Origin: JAENVT01 sp031404635 | GTDB lineage: Bacteria > Actinomycetota > Acidimicrobiia > Acidimicrobiales > Ilumatobacteraceae | Direction of reading: 5' to 3' | Assembly (NCBI GenBank): GCA_031404635.1 | Contig: JANNHY010000263.1 | Span: 1-32,564, forward strand | DNA: 32,564 nt | Part shown: positions 7,182 through 16,900 of the stretch, one piece after another | How positions within the stretch are numbered: position 1 is the stretch's first letter | Layout of the letters: every line of letters starts with the position of its first letter | Notes under the pieces: generated by a model | Databases searched by the model: none | The model's input: only the letters and a program-made list of their open reading frames with translations | Told to the model about the DNA's origin: nothing | Made by a program: the position numbers and the translations under genes

Positions 7182-10100
7182 CTAGCGCACCTCGAATCTA
7201 CGAGCCGACGACCACGCCCCGGCAGCGCCGGAGGCGTCGGTAGCCCGTGCCCTCCACCACATGCGCGTGACTGGGAGCGTGCTGCTCGAATACGTCGAGG
7301 CTGAGACCGTTTGGTTCACGATCGGCGAGGAGAAGGTGTCCTGGTCGTCGATCTGCACGGTGTAGCTCGCCGCGCCGGCCACATCCGACCAGTCCAAGAC
7401 GATCGTCCGGCCCGAGTCGAAACGGGCGTCGGCAGCGGGGCTGACGAGCAACGGGGCCGGCAGGGTGCCGCCCGCGGCCGGGTTGACGGTGAGGGTCGCC
7501 ATTCGAGTCACGCCGCCGGCGGTGGCTGTGATGGTTATCGCCGTCTGCGCGGTCACTGACAGTGTGGAGGCCGTGAAGGTTGCCGTCGTCGCACCTGCGG
7601 CCACGGTGACGCTGGCCGGCACGGCTGCCGCAGCGTTCGAGCTGGTCAGGGTCACGACCAGTCCGCCGGTCGGGGCGGCGCTCGACAATGTGACCGTGCC
7701 CGCCGAGGTCGCGCCGCCCACGACGCTGGTCGGCGAGACAGCGAACGTCGACAGGCTCGGCGTGGTCGAAGCTGCTGCCGGCGTGAAACGCCTGGTGGAC
7801 GAGAACGGACCGAACACACCGGCTGCGTTCCGGGCTCGTACCCGCCACCACAGTTGTTGGGCCGGGAGGTTACCGATCGAGGCCTGCGACACGTTGACGA
7901 TCTGGTTAGCGCTGAACGGTGCGGAGATGGTCGAGGTGGTGTCGACCTGGATCTCGTAATCCACTGCATTGGCGACATCGGTCCAGTTGAACGCCACCGG
8001 CTGGGCCACTCCTGTCGCGGTGTTGCCCGGGCTCTGCAGCGTGGGCGCCGCAAGCGGATTTATCGTCAGGGTCGCGCTGCGAATGGTGCCCCCGTACGAG
8101 CCGGAGATGCTTACCGCTGTCTGGCTCGAGACAACCGAGGTCGTCACGGTGAACGTTCTGCTGGTCGCACCGGCGCTGATGGTGACGCTGGCCGGCAGGG
8201 TCGACGCGGCCGAGTTGTCGGACAATGTGACGACCGCGCCGCCGGTCGGCGCGGCGGCGCTCAGGGTGACGGTGCCGGTAGACGAAGCACCGCCCACCAC
8301 GGTGGTCGGGCTGACGGAGAGCGCCGTTACGGTTACCGTCGAAGCACGTGTGACGCCCAGCGCCGCGAAGAGCGTCGTATCGCCGAGGGTTGCCGCGAGC
8401 TGGGCAGTCGTGTTGTCGACAGGGAATGTGGTCGCAGTGAACGATGCGCTGGTTGCGCCGGCCGGCACGATGACGGTCGCCGGAACACTGACCGAGCCGG
8501 GCAGGGAACTGCTGAGACTGACGGCAACCCCACCCGCCGGTGCGGCGCCGCCCAGGGTGACGGTACCGGTGGCCGACGTGCCGCCAGGAACACTGGTCGG
8601 ACTGACGGAAAAGCCGGTGAGCGTCGGCAGGCTGGGATGCACGACCAGATCAGCCGAGCGCGTCACGTCACCGCCGGTGACTGAAATCGTTACCACCGTT
8701 CGGGCGGTCACCGAGTTCGTGACGATGAAGAATACGCCAGACTCCGTCGAAGCCGGGATGGTCATGAATTCGGGCACTGCGGCGACTTGCGGGTTGCTGC
8801 TCGTCAATCGGAGTAGGTGATCGTGACCCATCAGCGACGACAGGGGTATGCGGACGATCCCACGCGAGCCATTGGCGGTTTCGATCGGGTCCAGCGTCAG
8901 GGAATCCGGAGCGGGTGACGGAGTCAGCGTGAGGTACCAGTTGGCGGTGACGCCCCCGGCCTGTGCGCTGATCGTCAGGGTGGTCACCGTCGTCACGGGA
9001 CTCGTCTGGATGGTGAACTGGGTGCCGCCGGCACCCTCGGGGATCGTGATCGTCGCGGGCACCGTTACTGCAGGCGACGAACTCGACAGGCTCACTGGAA
9101 ATCCTCCCGGTGGGGCCAGGCCATCGCAGAAGCCGGCGAAGCAGCCGACCTCGAGGTCGACGATGCCAAACATGTCGGCACCACCGGTCGCCTTGACCGG
9201 GAACAACTGGAACGGGGTGTCGTTCAGCTTGGGAGGCACCAGCGTGATCGTGGTCGAGACCGAGGTTCCGTTGTACGTCGCGGTGACCGTCACCGGCGTG
9301 GGCGTCGTCACAAATCCAACACGCATCCCCCTGAGCGAGTTGGGGAATCCCGTGGGGGCGACAAGCACGTCGACCGACGAACTGCCCGCCGGGACCACCC
9401 TCGAACTCGGCAACTCGGGCAGCAGGTCTGGACGGCTCGTGGTCAGCGTGACGGTGGCTCCGCCCGCGGGCGCGTTGCCGGTGAGTTCCACCGCTCCTCG
9501 GGCTTCTCCACCGCTGAACTTGGTCGCAGGGAAGGTGACTGCACCCATCCGCAGAGGAGTCGCTACGACCGTGAACGTTCCGGTCCCCAAGAAGGCGGTG
9601 TACGCCTCGGTGGCGCCGACGTAGCCGTGTTGCGAGCGAACCCGCCAGAACTTCGTACCCGGCGCGAGCGACGAGATGACCTTGGTGTTATCCGTGAGCG
9701 CGATCGAGGACTCGATCGATGTGAACGAGGAGTTCGTGGCGATCTGGAGTTGGTAGCCAAGATCCTGGTGATTGGGTACGTGGGTCCACGACACGGTCAA
9801 CGGCAGCGGCGATGAGGTGCCGTTACTCGGGGCAACCAGCGTCGGCGCGGCCGGGAACGGGTTGCTGTCGAGCACGCTGAAGTCGACCACGTTCGACGGC
9901 GAACCCATGAGGCCACTCGCGTTGACCGCGATGACGCGTGCCTTGAAGTTGCCTTGGATGCTGGGGTTGAACGAGATCTGTTCGGTCGGCCCCGGAATGT
10001 TGACCTGCCGCACCCTCGTTTCGGCGGGGAAGGTCGGGTCGATCGATTCCTGGAGGATGTAACTGACGGCGCCGGGGACGGCGCTCCAGGTGAAGGTGAT

Positions 10101-10571
10101 GTTCTCCCACGAGTGGAATTGGGTCGCGTTCAACGGCGGGTCGAGAACCGCCACGCCCGGAACTCCGCCACCAGCGCCAGTGATGGTGAAGCTGCGCGGC
10201 AATGACCAGCCTCCGGGCTCGAGGTCGGGGCTCACCGCCTGAATGCGCCAGAAGTACGTCCCGTTCGGCAGTCCGCTGATGATGTCTTGAGTCGTCGCTG
10301 CGCTCGACAGCAACACCATGTTTCGTTCGAGTACGGACGTGAAGCCCGAAGTCAGGCTGATCTCCCAGTTGTAGCCGCCGGCGCCGGTCACCGGCGACCA
10401 GGAAATGGTGAACGGGATCGTCACGCTTGCCCCGTTCGCCGGTGCGAGCGGTGCGGGAGCTGGCGGCGGAACGGCCTGCGCGATCCGGGCGGATCCGTCT
10501 ATCCCAGGCACTACGAGGATGGTGACGAGCACCGAGGCGACGGCCTTGCCGATCCGGTTCCTGCACTTCAT
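7182..10571 (-). CDS. Secreted Ig-like/fibronectin-III-like repeat protein (adhesin- or matrix-like)
   Basis: This 1129-residue protein has a signal peptide (basic start, hydrophobic residues 9-24, cleavage likely near AQA-VPPPAPAP at about 33). The mature part is all beta modules. Fn3-like modules with W-x-x-V...Y-x-x-Q/E and FWRI/WWRVRA motifs sit at about 40-130, 140-230, 240-335, 845-930 and 1040-1129. Bacterial Ig-like modules with VSPTxVxGGxxxxGTVTLxxAAPxGG and VPAxVTVxAGATxxxFT occur from about 340 to 1035, three of them nearly identical. No LPXTG motif, transmembrane anchor, catalytic motif or S-layer homology domain is visible. AGGGG six bases before the ATG fits a good ribosome site. 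A role as an adhesin or matrix scaffold is inferred from architecture and from the adjacent c-di-GMP enzyme. Confidence 0.88.
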   Translation of the reverse strand: MKCRNRIGKAVASVLVTILVVPGIDGSARIAQAVPPPAPAPLAPANGASVTIPFTISWSPVTGAGGYNWEISLTSGFTSVLERNMVLLSSAATTQDIISGLPNGTYFWRIQAVSPDLEPGGWSLPRSFTITGAGGGVPGVAVLDPPLNATQFHSWENITFTWSAVPGAVSYILQESIDPTFPAETRVRQVNIPGPTEQISFNPSIQGNFKARVIAVNASGLMGSPSNVVDFSVLDSNPFPAAPTLVAPSNGTSSPLPLTVSWTHVPNHQDLGYQLQIATNSSFTSIESSIALTDNTKVISSLAPGTKFWRVRSQHGYVGATEAYTAFLGTGTFTVVATPLRMGAVTFPATKFSGGEARGAVELTGNAPAGGATVTLTTSRPDLLPELPSSRVVPAGSSSVDVLVAPTGFPNSLRGMRVGFVTTPTPVTVTATYNGTSVSTTITLVPPKLNDTPFQLFPVKATGGADMFGIVDLEVGCFAGFCDGLAPPGGFPVSLSSSSPAVTVPATITIPEGAGGTQFTIQTSPVTTVTTLTISAQAGGVTANWYLTLTPSPAPDSLTLDPIETANGSRGIVRIPLSSLMGHDHLLRLTSSNPQVAAVPEFMTIPASTESGVFFIVTNSVTARTVVTISVTGGDVTRSADLVVHPSLPTLTGFSVSPTSVPGGTSATGTVTLGGAAPAGGVAVSLSSSLPGSVSVPATVIVPAGATSASFTATTFPVDNTTAQLAATLGDTTLFAALGVTRASTVTVTALSVSPTTVVGGASSTGTVTLSAAAPTGGAVVTLSDNSAASTLPASVTISAGATSRTFTVTTSVVSSQTAVSISGSYGGTIRSATLTINPLAAPTLQSPGNTATGVAQPVAFNWTDVANAVDYEIQVDTTSTISAPFSANQIVNVSQASIGNLPAQQLWWRVRARNAAGVFGPFSSTRRFTPAAASTTPSLSTFAVSPTSVVGGATSAGTVTLSSAAPTGGLVVTLTSSNAAAAVPASVTVAAGATTATFTASTLSVTAQTAITITATAGGVTRMATLTVNPAAGGTLPAPLLVSPAADARFDSGRTIVLDWSDVAGAASYTVQIDDQDTFSSPIVNQTVSASTYSSSTLPVTRMWWRARATDASGAAGAWSSARRFEVR
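7620..8620 (-). repeat. Three near-identical Ig-like modules within the secreted protein
   Basis: Segments near 7620-7760, 8210-8330 and 8500-8620 encode variants of SPTSVVGGATSAGTVTLSS followed by AAPTGG and a V-x-L-S/T-S/D segment. They are also alike at the DNA level, for example the stretches at about 7660-7740, 8232-8312 and 8530-8608. The first two are separated by an Fn3-like module. The pattern fits duplication of a structural module, and such regions are prone to copy-number change or misassembly. Confidence 0.7.
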
Positions 10572-10895
10572 TATCGACCCCTGTTCGGCGCTCGGGCACC
10601 CTGGAGGTTCCGCAACACCAACGTTGATGCCGACTCTGGTGGTGAGTCAAGTGGCCATTGGTACTAGCACTCGCCCGACGTTCAGCCACGCCCGGCGTTT
10701 CTGAACGCGCTACGCTCAATCGAGCAGGCGACGAGGCCGCCGCTGCTCCAGGGAGAAGGTCGATGGCGAGTAGCGATGACCTACGAGACGAGCGTGGATC
10801 GCTCCGGACCCTCGGGTGGAGATCGCCGACGGCAGTGGGCGGCCGTTCGGGTCGCGTCTGGATTTTCGTCCCGAACGCGAGGTAGAGGATTGCCG
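10572..10895. promoter_or_regulatory. Divergent intergenic region between the secreted protein and the response regulator
   Basis: About 320 bases separate two divergent starts, so promoters in both directions are expected. On the minus strand TTGACT (10650-10645) is followed 17 bases later by a weak TCAACG, which is only a tentative promoter for the secreted protein. On the plus strand GAGG elements precede the ATG at 10896. I see no strong palindrome, RNA gene or credible extra reading frame. Confidence 0.3.
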
Positions 10896-11636
10896 ATGGG
10901 TCAGGCTCGGCACGACCTGGACGGTCCCGAGCGGCCGATCCGCGTGTATGTGGTCGACGACCACGGCGTCGTGCGCCGCGGCATGCGGGCTTATCTCGAG
11001 ATGATCGCGGACATCGAGGTCGTCGGCGAAGCGTCGGGGGGACAAGACGCGCTCGATGGGATCGAAACGCTCGCGTCAGAGGGTCAGGTGCCAGACGTCG
11101 TGGTGATGGACCTGCTGATGCCCGGAATGGACGGTACAACCGCGACATCGGCTATCAAGGAGAGGCATCCGACGGTACAAGTAGTGGCCGTCACCAGCTT
11201 TGTCGCCGAAGACAAGGTTCTCGCCGCCCTGCAGGCCGGAGCGGTGGGCTACATCCTGAAAGACGCCGAAGCCGACGAGGTCGCATCTGCCATCCGCGCT
11301 GCTTACCGCGGTGAGGTGCACCTGGCGCCGGCCGCTGCCATACAGCTGGCAAAGTCTCTACGAACTCCGGCACACGACGCCGGCCGAGAATTGCTCACGG
11401 TCCGGGAACGGCAAGTGCTTGTGCTCGTCGCCGGCGGGGCCGCCAACAAGGCGATCGGTAAGGCTCTGTCGATCAGCGAGCGGACCGCCAGAACGCATGT
11501 GAGCAACATCTTGATGAAGCTCGGCCTGGGATCGCGGATCCAGGCCGCCTTATGGGCGATCCGCGAGGGTATCGCGCCACCCTCCGACGGCGGGCCGCCA
11601 GAGTGGGCCACTGACGCGTCTGTTGTCCCTGAATAG
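10896..11636 (+). CDS. NarL/FixJ-family response regulator (REC-LuxR HTH)
   Basis: This 246-residue cytoplasmic transcription regulator has a receiver at about 14-138: acidic pocket V-V-D21-D22-H, phospho-acceptor D72 in VVVMDLLMPGMDG, T100 in VVAVTSF and K122 in GYILKDA, all intact. The LuxR-type HTH is at about 165-228, with LTVRERQVLVLVAGGAANKA followed by SISERTARTHVSNILMKLG. I chose the ATG at 10896 because the receiver starts shortly after it and GAGGTAGAGG precedes it; an ATG at 10776 would add 40 disordered residues. The likely partner is the HisKA_3 kinase at 12161-13573, a class that normally pairs with NarL-type regulators. The direct repeats just downstream are candidate targets of this or another regulator. 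Confidence 0.92.
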   Translation: MGQARHDLDGPERPIRVYVVDDHGVVRRGMRAYLEMIADIEVVGEASGGQDALDGIETLASEGQVPDVVVMDLLMPGMDGTTATSAIKERHPTVQVVAVTSFVAEDKVLAALQAGAVGYILKDAEADEVASAIRAAYRGEVHLAPAAAIQLAKSLRTPAHDAGRELLTVRERQVLVLVAGGAANKAIGKALSISERTARTHVSNILMKLGLGSRIQAALWAIREGIAPPSDGGPPEWATDASVVPE

Positions 11637-11679
11637 TTCGAGTTGTTTGTCTCGGAACAATTCGAGTCATTTGTCTCGG
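11637..11679 (+). repeat. Two 19-base direct repeats, 24-base period
   Basis: TTCGAGTTGTTTGTCTCGG (11637-11655) and TTCGAGTCATTTGTCTCGG (11661-11679) match at all but three positions and are spaced 24 bases start to start. A more diverged third unit may lie just upstream, inside the end of the response-regulator gene. They lie between that gene and the degenerate receiver gene, about 60 bases before the latter's GTG. Tandem spacing close to two helical turns suits cooperative binding by a dimeric regulator on one DNA face, which is inference. Confidence 0.6.
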
Positions 11680-11737
11680 GCAGCGGGAAGTGAGGTCGTG
11701 TTGAATATATGAGCGAACCGATCGAACTTGGGGGCAA

Positions 11738-12142
11738 GTGGCCACAGACACGGTGCCTGGCGAACCAACGAGGCGGATCCTCGTCGTGAGCCGCGACCCC
11801 CGGGTCAGGCATGCTTTGCGCGCCCTGATCGACGCCTCGCCCGGGCTCTCGGTCTGCGGTGAGGCCTCGTCGGGTCCAGAGGCCATGCGAGCAGACGTAG
11901 ACCTTGTCCCCGACGCAGTCGTCCTCGACCTGTTGCTTCCGTCGGACCGGGACGGGCTCGACGTGCTTGCCAGCCTGGTGGCAACGGGTCGTCGCGTTGT
12001 CGCTTTGGGCCTTCATGGGGCACTCCGCGGTGCGGCGCTCGATGCCGGTGCGGAAACGTTCATCGAGCAGGGTGCCGGCCCAGATCTGCTTCTCTCGGCA
12101 CTGCTCGGCACCGGACCGTCGCCTCCTGACGCAACCGGGTAG
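11738..12142 (+). CDS. Stand-alone degenerate receiver-domain protein
   Basis: This 134-residue protein consists of one CheY-like fold with no output domain. RRILVVSRDPRVRHALRALI matches the first beta strand and helix, but the usual acidic pair is reduced to D20. D64 in VVLDLLLP matches the phospho-acceptor. The conserved Thr/Ser is Gly (G91 in VVALGLHG) and the conserved Lys is Glu (E110 in TFIEQ). Phospho-signalling would therefore be weakened or absent, so it may act as a binding decoy or phosphate sink, or be decaying. The GTG start has GGGGG four bases upstream. It follows the response regulator by 101 bases and converges on the kinase gene with an 18-base gap, so all three may form one signalling unit. 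Confidence 0.75.
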   Translation: MATDTVPGEPTRRILVVSRDPRVRHALRALIDASPGLSVCGEASSGPEAMRADVDLVPDAVVLDLLLPSDRDGLDVLASLVATGRRVVALGLHGALRGAALDAGAETFIEQGAGPDLLLSALLGTGPSPPDATG

Positions 12143-12160
12143 CAGCAACTTCGGGCGGCG

Positions 12161-13573
12161 TCACGCCGACGTGGTTTGCCCATTCCGTGGGAAAGTCGCC
12201 CGGATCGTGGTCCCGCTGCCCGGCACGCTGTTCACCTCGAGCGTTCCACCGTGGGTTGCGGTTCGTTCCGACATTGTTGTGAGACCGAGATGCCCGGGCC
12301 GGCTCACGCCAATTTCAAAGCCGATCCCATCATCGGAGATCTCGAGCTCAAAGCGGCGAGTCCCGGTGGCCGGCAAGCCAAGGCGAACGCGGACTGTGCT
12401 CGCGTTGGCGTGTCTGACGACGTTGCCCAGCGCCTCTTGGACCACCCGGTAGACGTCCTCCTCGAACGCCGGCTCGAACGACATGTCGTCGGAGGAGGCT
12501 GAGATGTTCACGGTCAGACCTTCTCTGGCCTCGAGGGCGGCGGCGTGCTTGCGTAGTGCGGCGACCAGTCCTTCCTCGGCGAGTGCATCGGGTCGCAGTT
12601 CGAAGATCAGGGCTCGCATCTCTGCCAGCGCCCCTTGCGTCAGCTGTCGAATGTCGGCGATGCGAACACCGAGCGGGCTGTTGGGGTGTTGGCCCTCACG
12701 CTGCAGGGCCAGTTCCAAACCCCTGGCATGCAGTGTGATCGAAAAGAGCGCCTGGGAAACCGAGTCGTGCAACTCGCGGGAGATCCGGCCCCGTTCCTCG
12801 ATGACCAGCGCCCGCTTGCGTTCGCCGATGTCGCGGTTGACGGCGACCACGCGGGTTGGCCCGTGTCGCAGCACGATGACCGTCGACTCCACCTCCAGGC
12901 TTTGTCCGCTCTTGTGCCGCTGCACCACCTCGCCCCGCCACTCTCCGCCCTCGTTCAGGACGCGAAGGGCCTCGTTCCGGGTGCTATCGGAGAAGGCGGT
13001 CTTGAAAACTTCGAGGGTCCTCATGCCAAGCACCTCATCCGCCCGCCACCCGTACAGGCGCGTCGCTCCGTCGTTCCATGCCGTCACGACCAGGTTCTGG
13101 TCCGTGGCGACCACGGCGTCCTGCACATGTTCGAGTAGACGAGCCTGATCCTCGAGCCGTTCTTCGAGGCGCTTCCGTTCGGTCACGTCTCGCGTCACTT
13201 TGGCGAAGCCGCGCAGTTGGCCGGCGCGATCTCGCAGCGCGGTGATCACCACGCTGGCCCAAAACCGCGAGCCGTCCTGGCGTACCCTCCATCCTTCGTC
13301 CTCCACCCAGCCCACCGCAGCCGCGACGCGCAACTTTTCAGCCGGCTTGCCCGCCTTCACGTCCTCGGCGAGGTAAAACCTGGAAAAGTGCTGGCCGCAG
13401 ATCTCCTCGGCGCGGTATCCCTTCATCCGTTCAGCGCTGGGGTTCCAGCTCACCACGATGCCGTCGGCGTCGAGCATGAAAATCGCGTAATCCCGGATCC
13501 CTTCCACCATCAGGCGGCAGAGTTCCTCGTCGCCCAACCCTCCCAGCTGCTGCACCGGTGCCTTGCCGACCAT
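12161..13573 (-). CDS. PAS-PAS sensor histidine kinase (HisKA_3, NarX/DesK type)
   Basis: This 470-residue soluble kinase has no membrane segment. PAS1 lies at about 16-132 (DYAIFMLDADGIVVSWNPSA ... GYRAEEICG ... KVTRDVTERK) and PAS2 at about 140-252 (QDAVVATDQNLVVTAWNDGA ... LYGWRADEVLG). The dimerisation/phospho-acceptor domain has ISRELHDSVSQALFSI with H269. The HATPase_c domain shows VVQEALGNVVRHA (N box), ISDDGIGFE (G1) and GHLGLTTMSERT (G2). I chose the ATG at 13573 because GGAGG sits six bases upstream; a TTG 12 bases earlier is less likely. The PAS pair suggests sensing of redox, oxygen or a small ligand in the cytoplasm. The matching regulator is probably the NarL-type protein at 10896. 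Confidence 0.93.
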   Translation of the reverse strand: MVGKAPVQQLGGLGDEELCRLMVEGIRDYAIFMLDADGIVVSWNPSAERMKGYRAEEICGQHFSRFYLAEDVKAGKPAEKLRVAAAVGWVEDEGWRVRQDGSRFWASVVITALRDRAGQLRGFAKVTRDVTERKRLEERLEDQARLLEHVQDAVVATDQNLVVTAWNDGATRLYGWRADEVLGMRTLEVFKTAFSDSTRNEALRVLNEGGEWRGEVVQRHKSGQSLEVESTVIVLRHGPTRVVAVNRDIGERKRALVIEERGRISRELHDSVSQALFSITLHARGLELALQREGQHPNSPLGVRIADIRQLTQGALAEMRALIFELRPDALAEEGLVAALRKHAAALEAREGLTVNISASSDDMSFEPAFEEDVYRVVQEALGNVVRHANASTVRVRLGLPATGTRRFELEISDDGIGFEIGVSRPGHLGLTTMSERTATHGGTLEVNSVPGSGTTIRATFPRNGQTTSA

Positions 13574-13909
13574 CGCGGCCTCCAATCGCGACGCCGAACC
13601 TAGTCCAGTATCGCGCCGCTGCCCGACCCGCTCAACCTGCTCCCGGATCGCCGTGTCTACGTCGTATGTCCCGCCTAGTCTGGGTCGGTGGGCCGATGTC
13701 AGCTCCCGCGGAGATCGCCAAGATGCAGTTTACGTGACGCGGCATAAACCGACAGCCACGCCACGCAGCGCACGATCTACGAGGGCCGGAAGAGAGCGAG
13801 AGTAACCCCGTGGCGATGCCCGACGACGAGACCGAGCCCACCGCACCGACCGAGACGGTCACCGCGTGATACGCCTCGGTGTCGTCTAGGCGAACGATTC
13901 GCGCTTGAC
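13574..13909. other. Divergent intergenic region, largely featureless
   Basis: This stretch of about 335 bases separates the kinase gene from the large PAS/EAL regulator and should hold promoters for both. A 19-codon plus-strand frame from a GTG at 13810 (acidic, Thr/Pro-rich) is visible but too short to support. The frame of the large downstream gene stays open here without a usual start codon, which bears on the true N-terminus of that protein. No strong palindrome or RNA structure stands out. Confidence 0.3.
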
Positions 13910-16900
13910 ATGAGTCTCTCGGTGATGGTCAACACTGGGGATCAGTCGATCGTGTGGGTGAGCGATAGTTTCGCCGAGCATTTTGGCGTGCCCACCAAAG
14001 ACCTCGTGGGGCGCTCAATCCTTACTTTGTTGGAAGCTTCGCCGAACACGTCCTGGCAACAGTTGTTCGCGGGGATCGAGTCGGTTGACGAGCGTTTCGA
14101 CAGCGTTCGGCTCCATCGCGTTGGCGAGGCGACCTCGATCGATGAGTTCGAGTTGCGAGGTGTCCGCTACATCGATGGCGGCCGCAACGTCATGATTTCT
14201 TTGCGAATCCTGTCGTCAGGCGTCGGCTCCGGTGGCGGCGGCATGCTGGCCGAGGTCGGGCATCGCCACGCCGCGCTGCTTCGCGGTTCGTCGGATGGGG
14301 TGGTCGTCCACGACGGCACGAACATCTTGTTCGTCAACGAGGAGGCAGCGCGGCTCGTTGGTGTCGAGCAGGCCGATGCCGTGGGAATGCGGATCGCGTC
14401 GTTGATTCAGCGTCGCGGCGACCCCGGCGAGAAACCCGGCGAACCTGCCGACGAGCGCCCGAGAGCGCGCCGGGTGCGCCTGTGGTTGCGCCAGCCCGCC
14501 GGCCAGCTCATTGCCGTCGACGCATCGATGGCGTTGGTCTCATGGAGAGGTGACAGAGCCGTGCAGATCGTGTTGCATGACCTGACCCTGGAGCACCACA
14601 GCCAACGATCGGATGCGGTGCTGGTGCAGGTTGAGAAGGCCGTCAGCGACGCCGTTGTCTCCACCGATGAAGACCTGCGTATCGTGGATTGGAACCCATC
14701 GGCGAGCGAAATGTACGGCTGGACCCTCGACGAGGTGGTCGGCCGAAGCATCAGTGATGTGCTCGGCCCTCCTGACCCGAGCCTGGCAATTGGTGACAGC
14801 GCCGACGCGGTCGCCGGCTCCGACGCTTGGCGGGGAACTGTCCGCCACCATCATCGAGACGGACACACGCTGCTGGTCGAGTCGGCGGAGATGATCCTGC
14901 GAGATTCCGACGGTGCTGTCGGGGGCTTGCTAGAAGTGAACCGGCCAGTTGCCGTCACAGCCGACGATGCTTCGAATTTGCGACCGTCGCAGACGGCCGG
15001 TGGCCAACTGCAGCCGCTGCAACCGAACGATGCAAGGCCACACGGCTGGCCCGACGATGCGGCTTTCGTCGCAGACGTCCGCGCTGCACTTGCCTCCGGT
15101 GCGATCTCCGTCGCCTATCAACCAATTGTCGAACTCGGCACGCGTCGGGTCCGCACGGTCGAGGCGCTCGCCCGTTGGAACCACTCTCAACGAGGTGCCA
15201 TAAATCCCGGCCAGTTCATTCCCCTTGCGGAGCGGTCAGGCGTGATCGAAGAGCTGGGCGAATGGATTCTCAAACAGGCGTGCACCGATGTACTTCTGAT
15301 GGGCGCCGAGGGCATCGATGTCGAGCTAAGTGTCAACCTATCCGTGGTGCAGCTACGCGACCCGGCGCTCAGCCAACATGTCGTGCAGCTACTGACCGAC
15401 ACCGGCTTTCCGCCGACTCGACTGTGGATCGAGGTCACCGAAAGCGTGCTTCTCGACGACGACGCCATCTTGCCGCTGCAAACCTTGCACGACATGGGCG
15501 TGCGCCTCGTCATCGATGACTTCGGCACGGGCTATGCGATGTTCCAGTACATCACCCGGCTGCCCATCGACTCACTCAAGATCGACACGACCTTCATAGC
15601 CGGACTCGGTATTGACGCTCGTGACACCGCGATCGTCCGGTCTGTGGTGAATCTGGGCCGCGAGCTCGGCCTCGAGGTCGTTGCCGAGGGTGTGGAAACT
15701 GAATCGCAGCGCGCCCAGCTGCTTTCGCTCAATTGCCGATTCGGCCAGGGCTGGCTGTTTTGTCGGGCTCTGCCGTTCGCCGAACTGGTGGCGCAGTACC
15801 GCCACAGCAGCGCAGAGGCGCAGCCCAACTTGTCGGCAAGACCTGCCGCCGAAGAAGCGACCCGGCTCGCGGCTCTTCACGCGTCCAAGATCCTCGACAC
15901 CGATCCCGAGCCGGCGTTCGATTCGCTCGCCCAGCTCTCCTCCCAGCTGCTGTCGACGCCGATGGCGTTGATCGCTCTCGTCGACGCCGACCGACAATGG
16001 TTCAAGGCGCGCGTGGGGATCGAAGCTGCCGAAACACCACGCGGCATGTCTTTCTCCGAGCATGCCCTTGTCGAACCTCTCGTTCCGTTGATCGTGCCGG
16101 ATGCCGCGAGCGACTCGCGGTTCGCCGACAATCCTCTGGTTACGGGATCACCGAACATCCGCTCGTACGCCGGCGCGCCGATCCGCAGCAGGGAAGGAAT
16201 GGCATTGGGAGCTCTGTGCGTGCTCGACATCCAACCACGCGAGTTCACGGCCGAGCAGATCGGTCAGTTGCAGTTGCTTGCCGAACAGGCCGCTGCCCTC
16301 ATCGACCTGCGTCGGCGGGCGGTAGAGCTCAACGCCCTCAACCAACGGTCTCGACCCTCGGACGGCGTTGGCACCGAAGGAGATCTGGCGCAGCCGGTGA
16401 ATGTTGATACGGTCGAGGTCGGGCGGGTTCTCGCTGATCTCGCACGGATCAGCGAACACCGCGACGGCGCCCCTCGCGACCTGGTCAACGTGATCCGTCG
16501 CGGCTCGATGGAGATCGACCTTGACCGGAGGATTGTGACCGTCGACTCCCGAGAGGTCAAAACGACAGCTAAGGAGTTCGAACTATTGGCGTTCTTAGCG
16601 GCCCGCCCGGGACATGTCTTCAGTCGCGCCGAACTCTTGAACCACATCTGGAGCTCGACCCAGGACTGGCAGCACCCGGCCACCGTCACCGAGCACATCT
16701 ATCGGCTGCGCAACAAGATAGAACAAGACCGCAGCACGCCCCATCTGCTGTGCACCGTGCGTGGCAAGGGCTACTGCTTCGGGGCGCCGGATGCTTCGAA
16801 TTTCTCCGGCGAAGAATCAGCGGCTCCGGCGCCCCGATCGGGCACCTTGGTTCACGTCGGCGGCCGTATCCTCACCGTCGACGATGGCATGCTGGCACTT

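Noticed and set aside
7620..8620. The repeated segments as a CRISPR array or mobile element
   Set aside because: They are in frame within one secreted protein and encode the same Ig-like module. Spacing and lengths do not fit a CRISPR array, and there are no terminal inverted repeats or transposase.
13810..13869. A 19-codon frame, acidic and Thr/Pro-rich, upstream of the giant regulator
   Set aside because: It is too short, has no strong ribosome site and no recognisable feature; likely chance.
13905..13930. TTGACA near the start of the giant regulator as a -35 box
   Set aside because: It overlaps the proposed ATG and no -10 box lies at a suitable distance.
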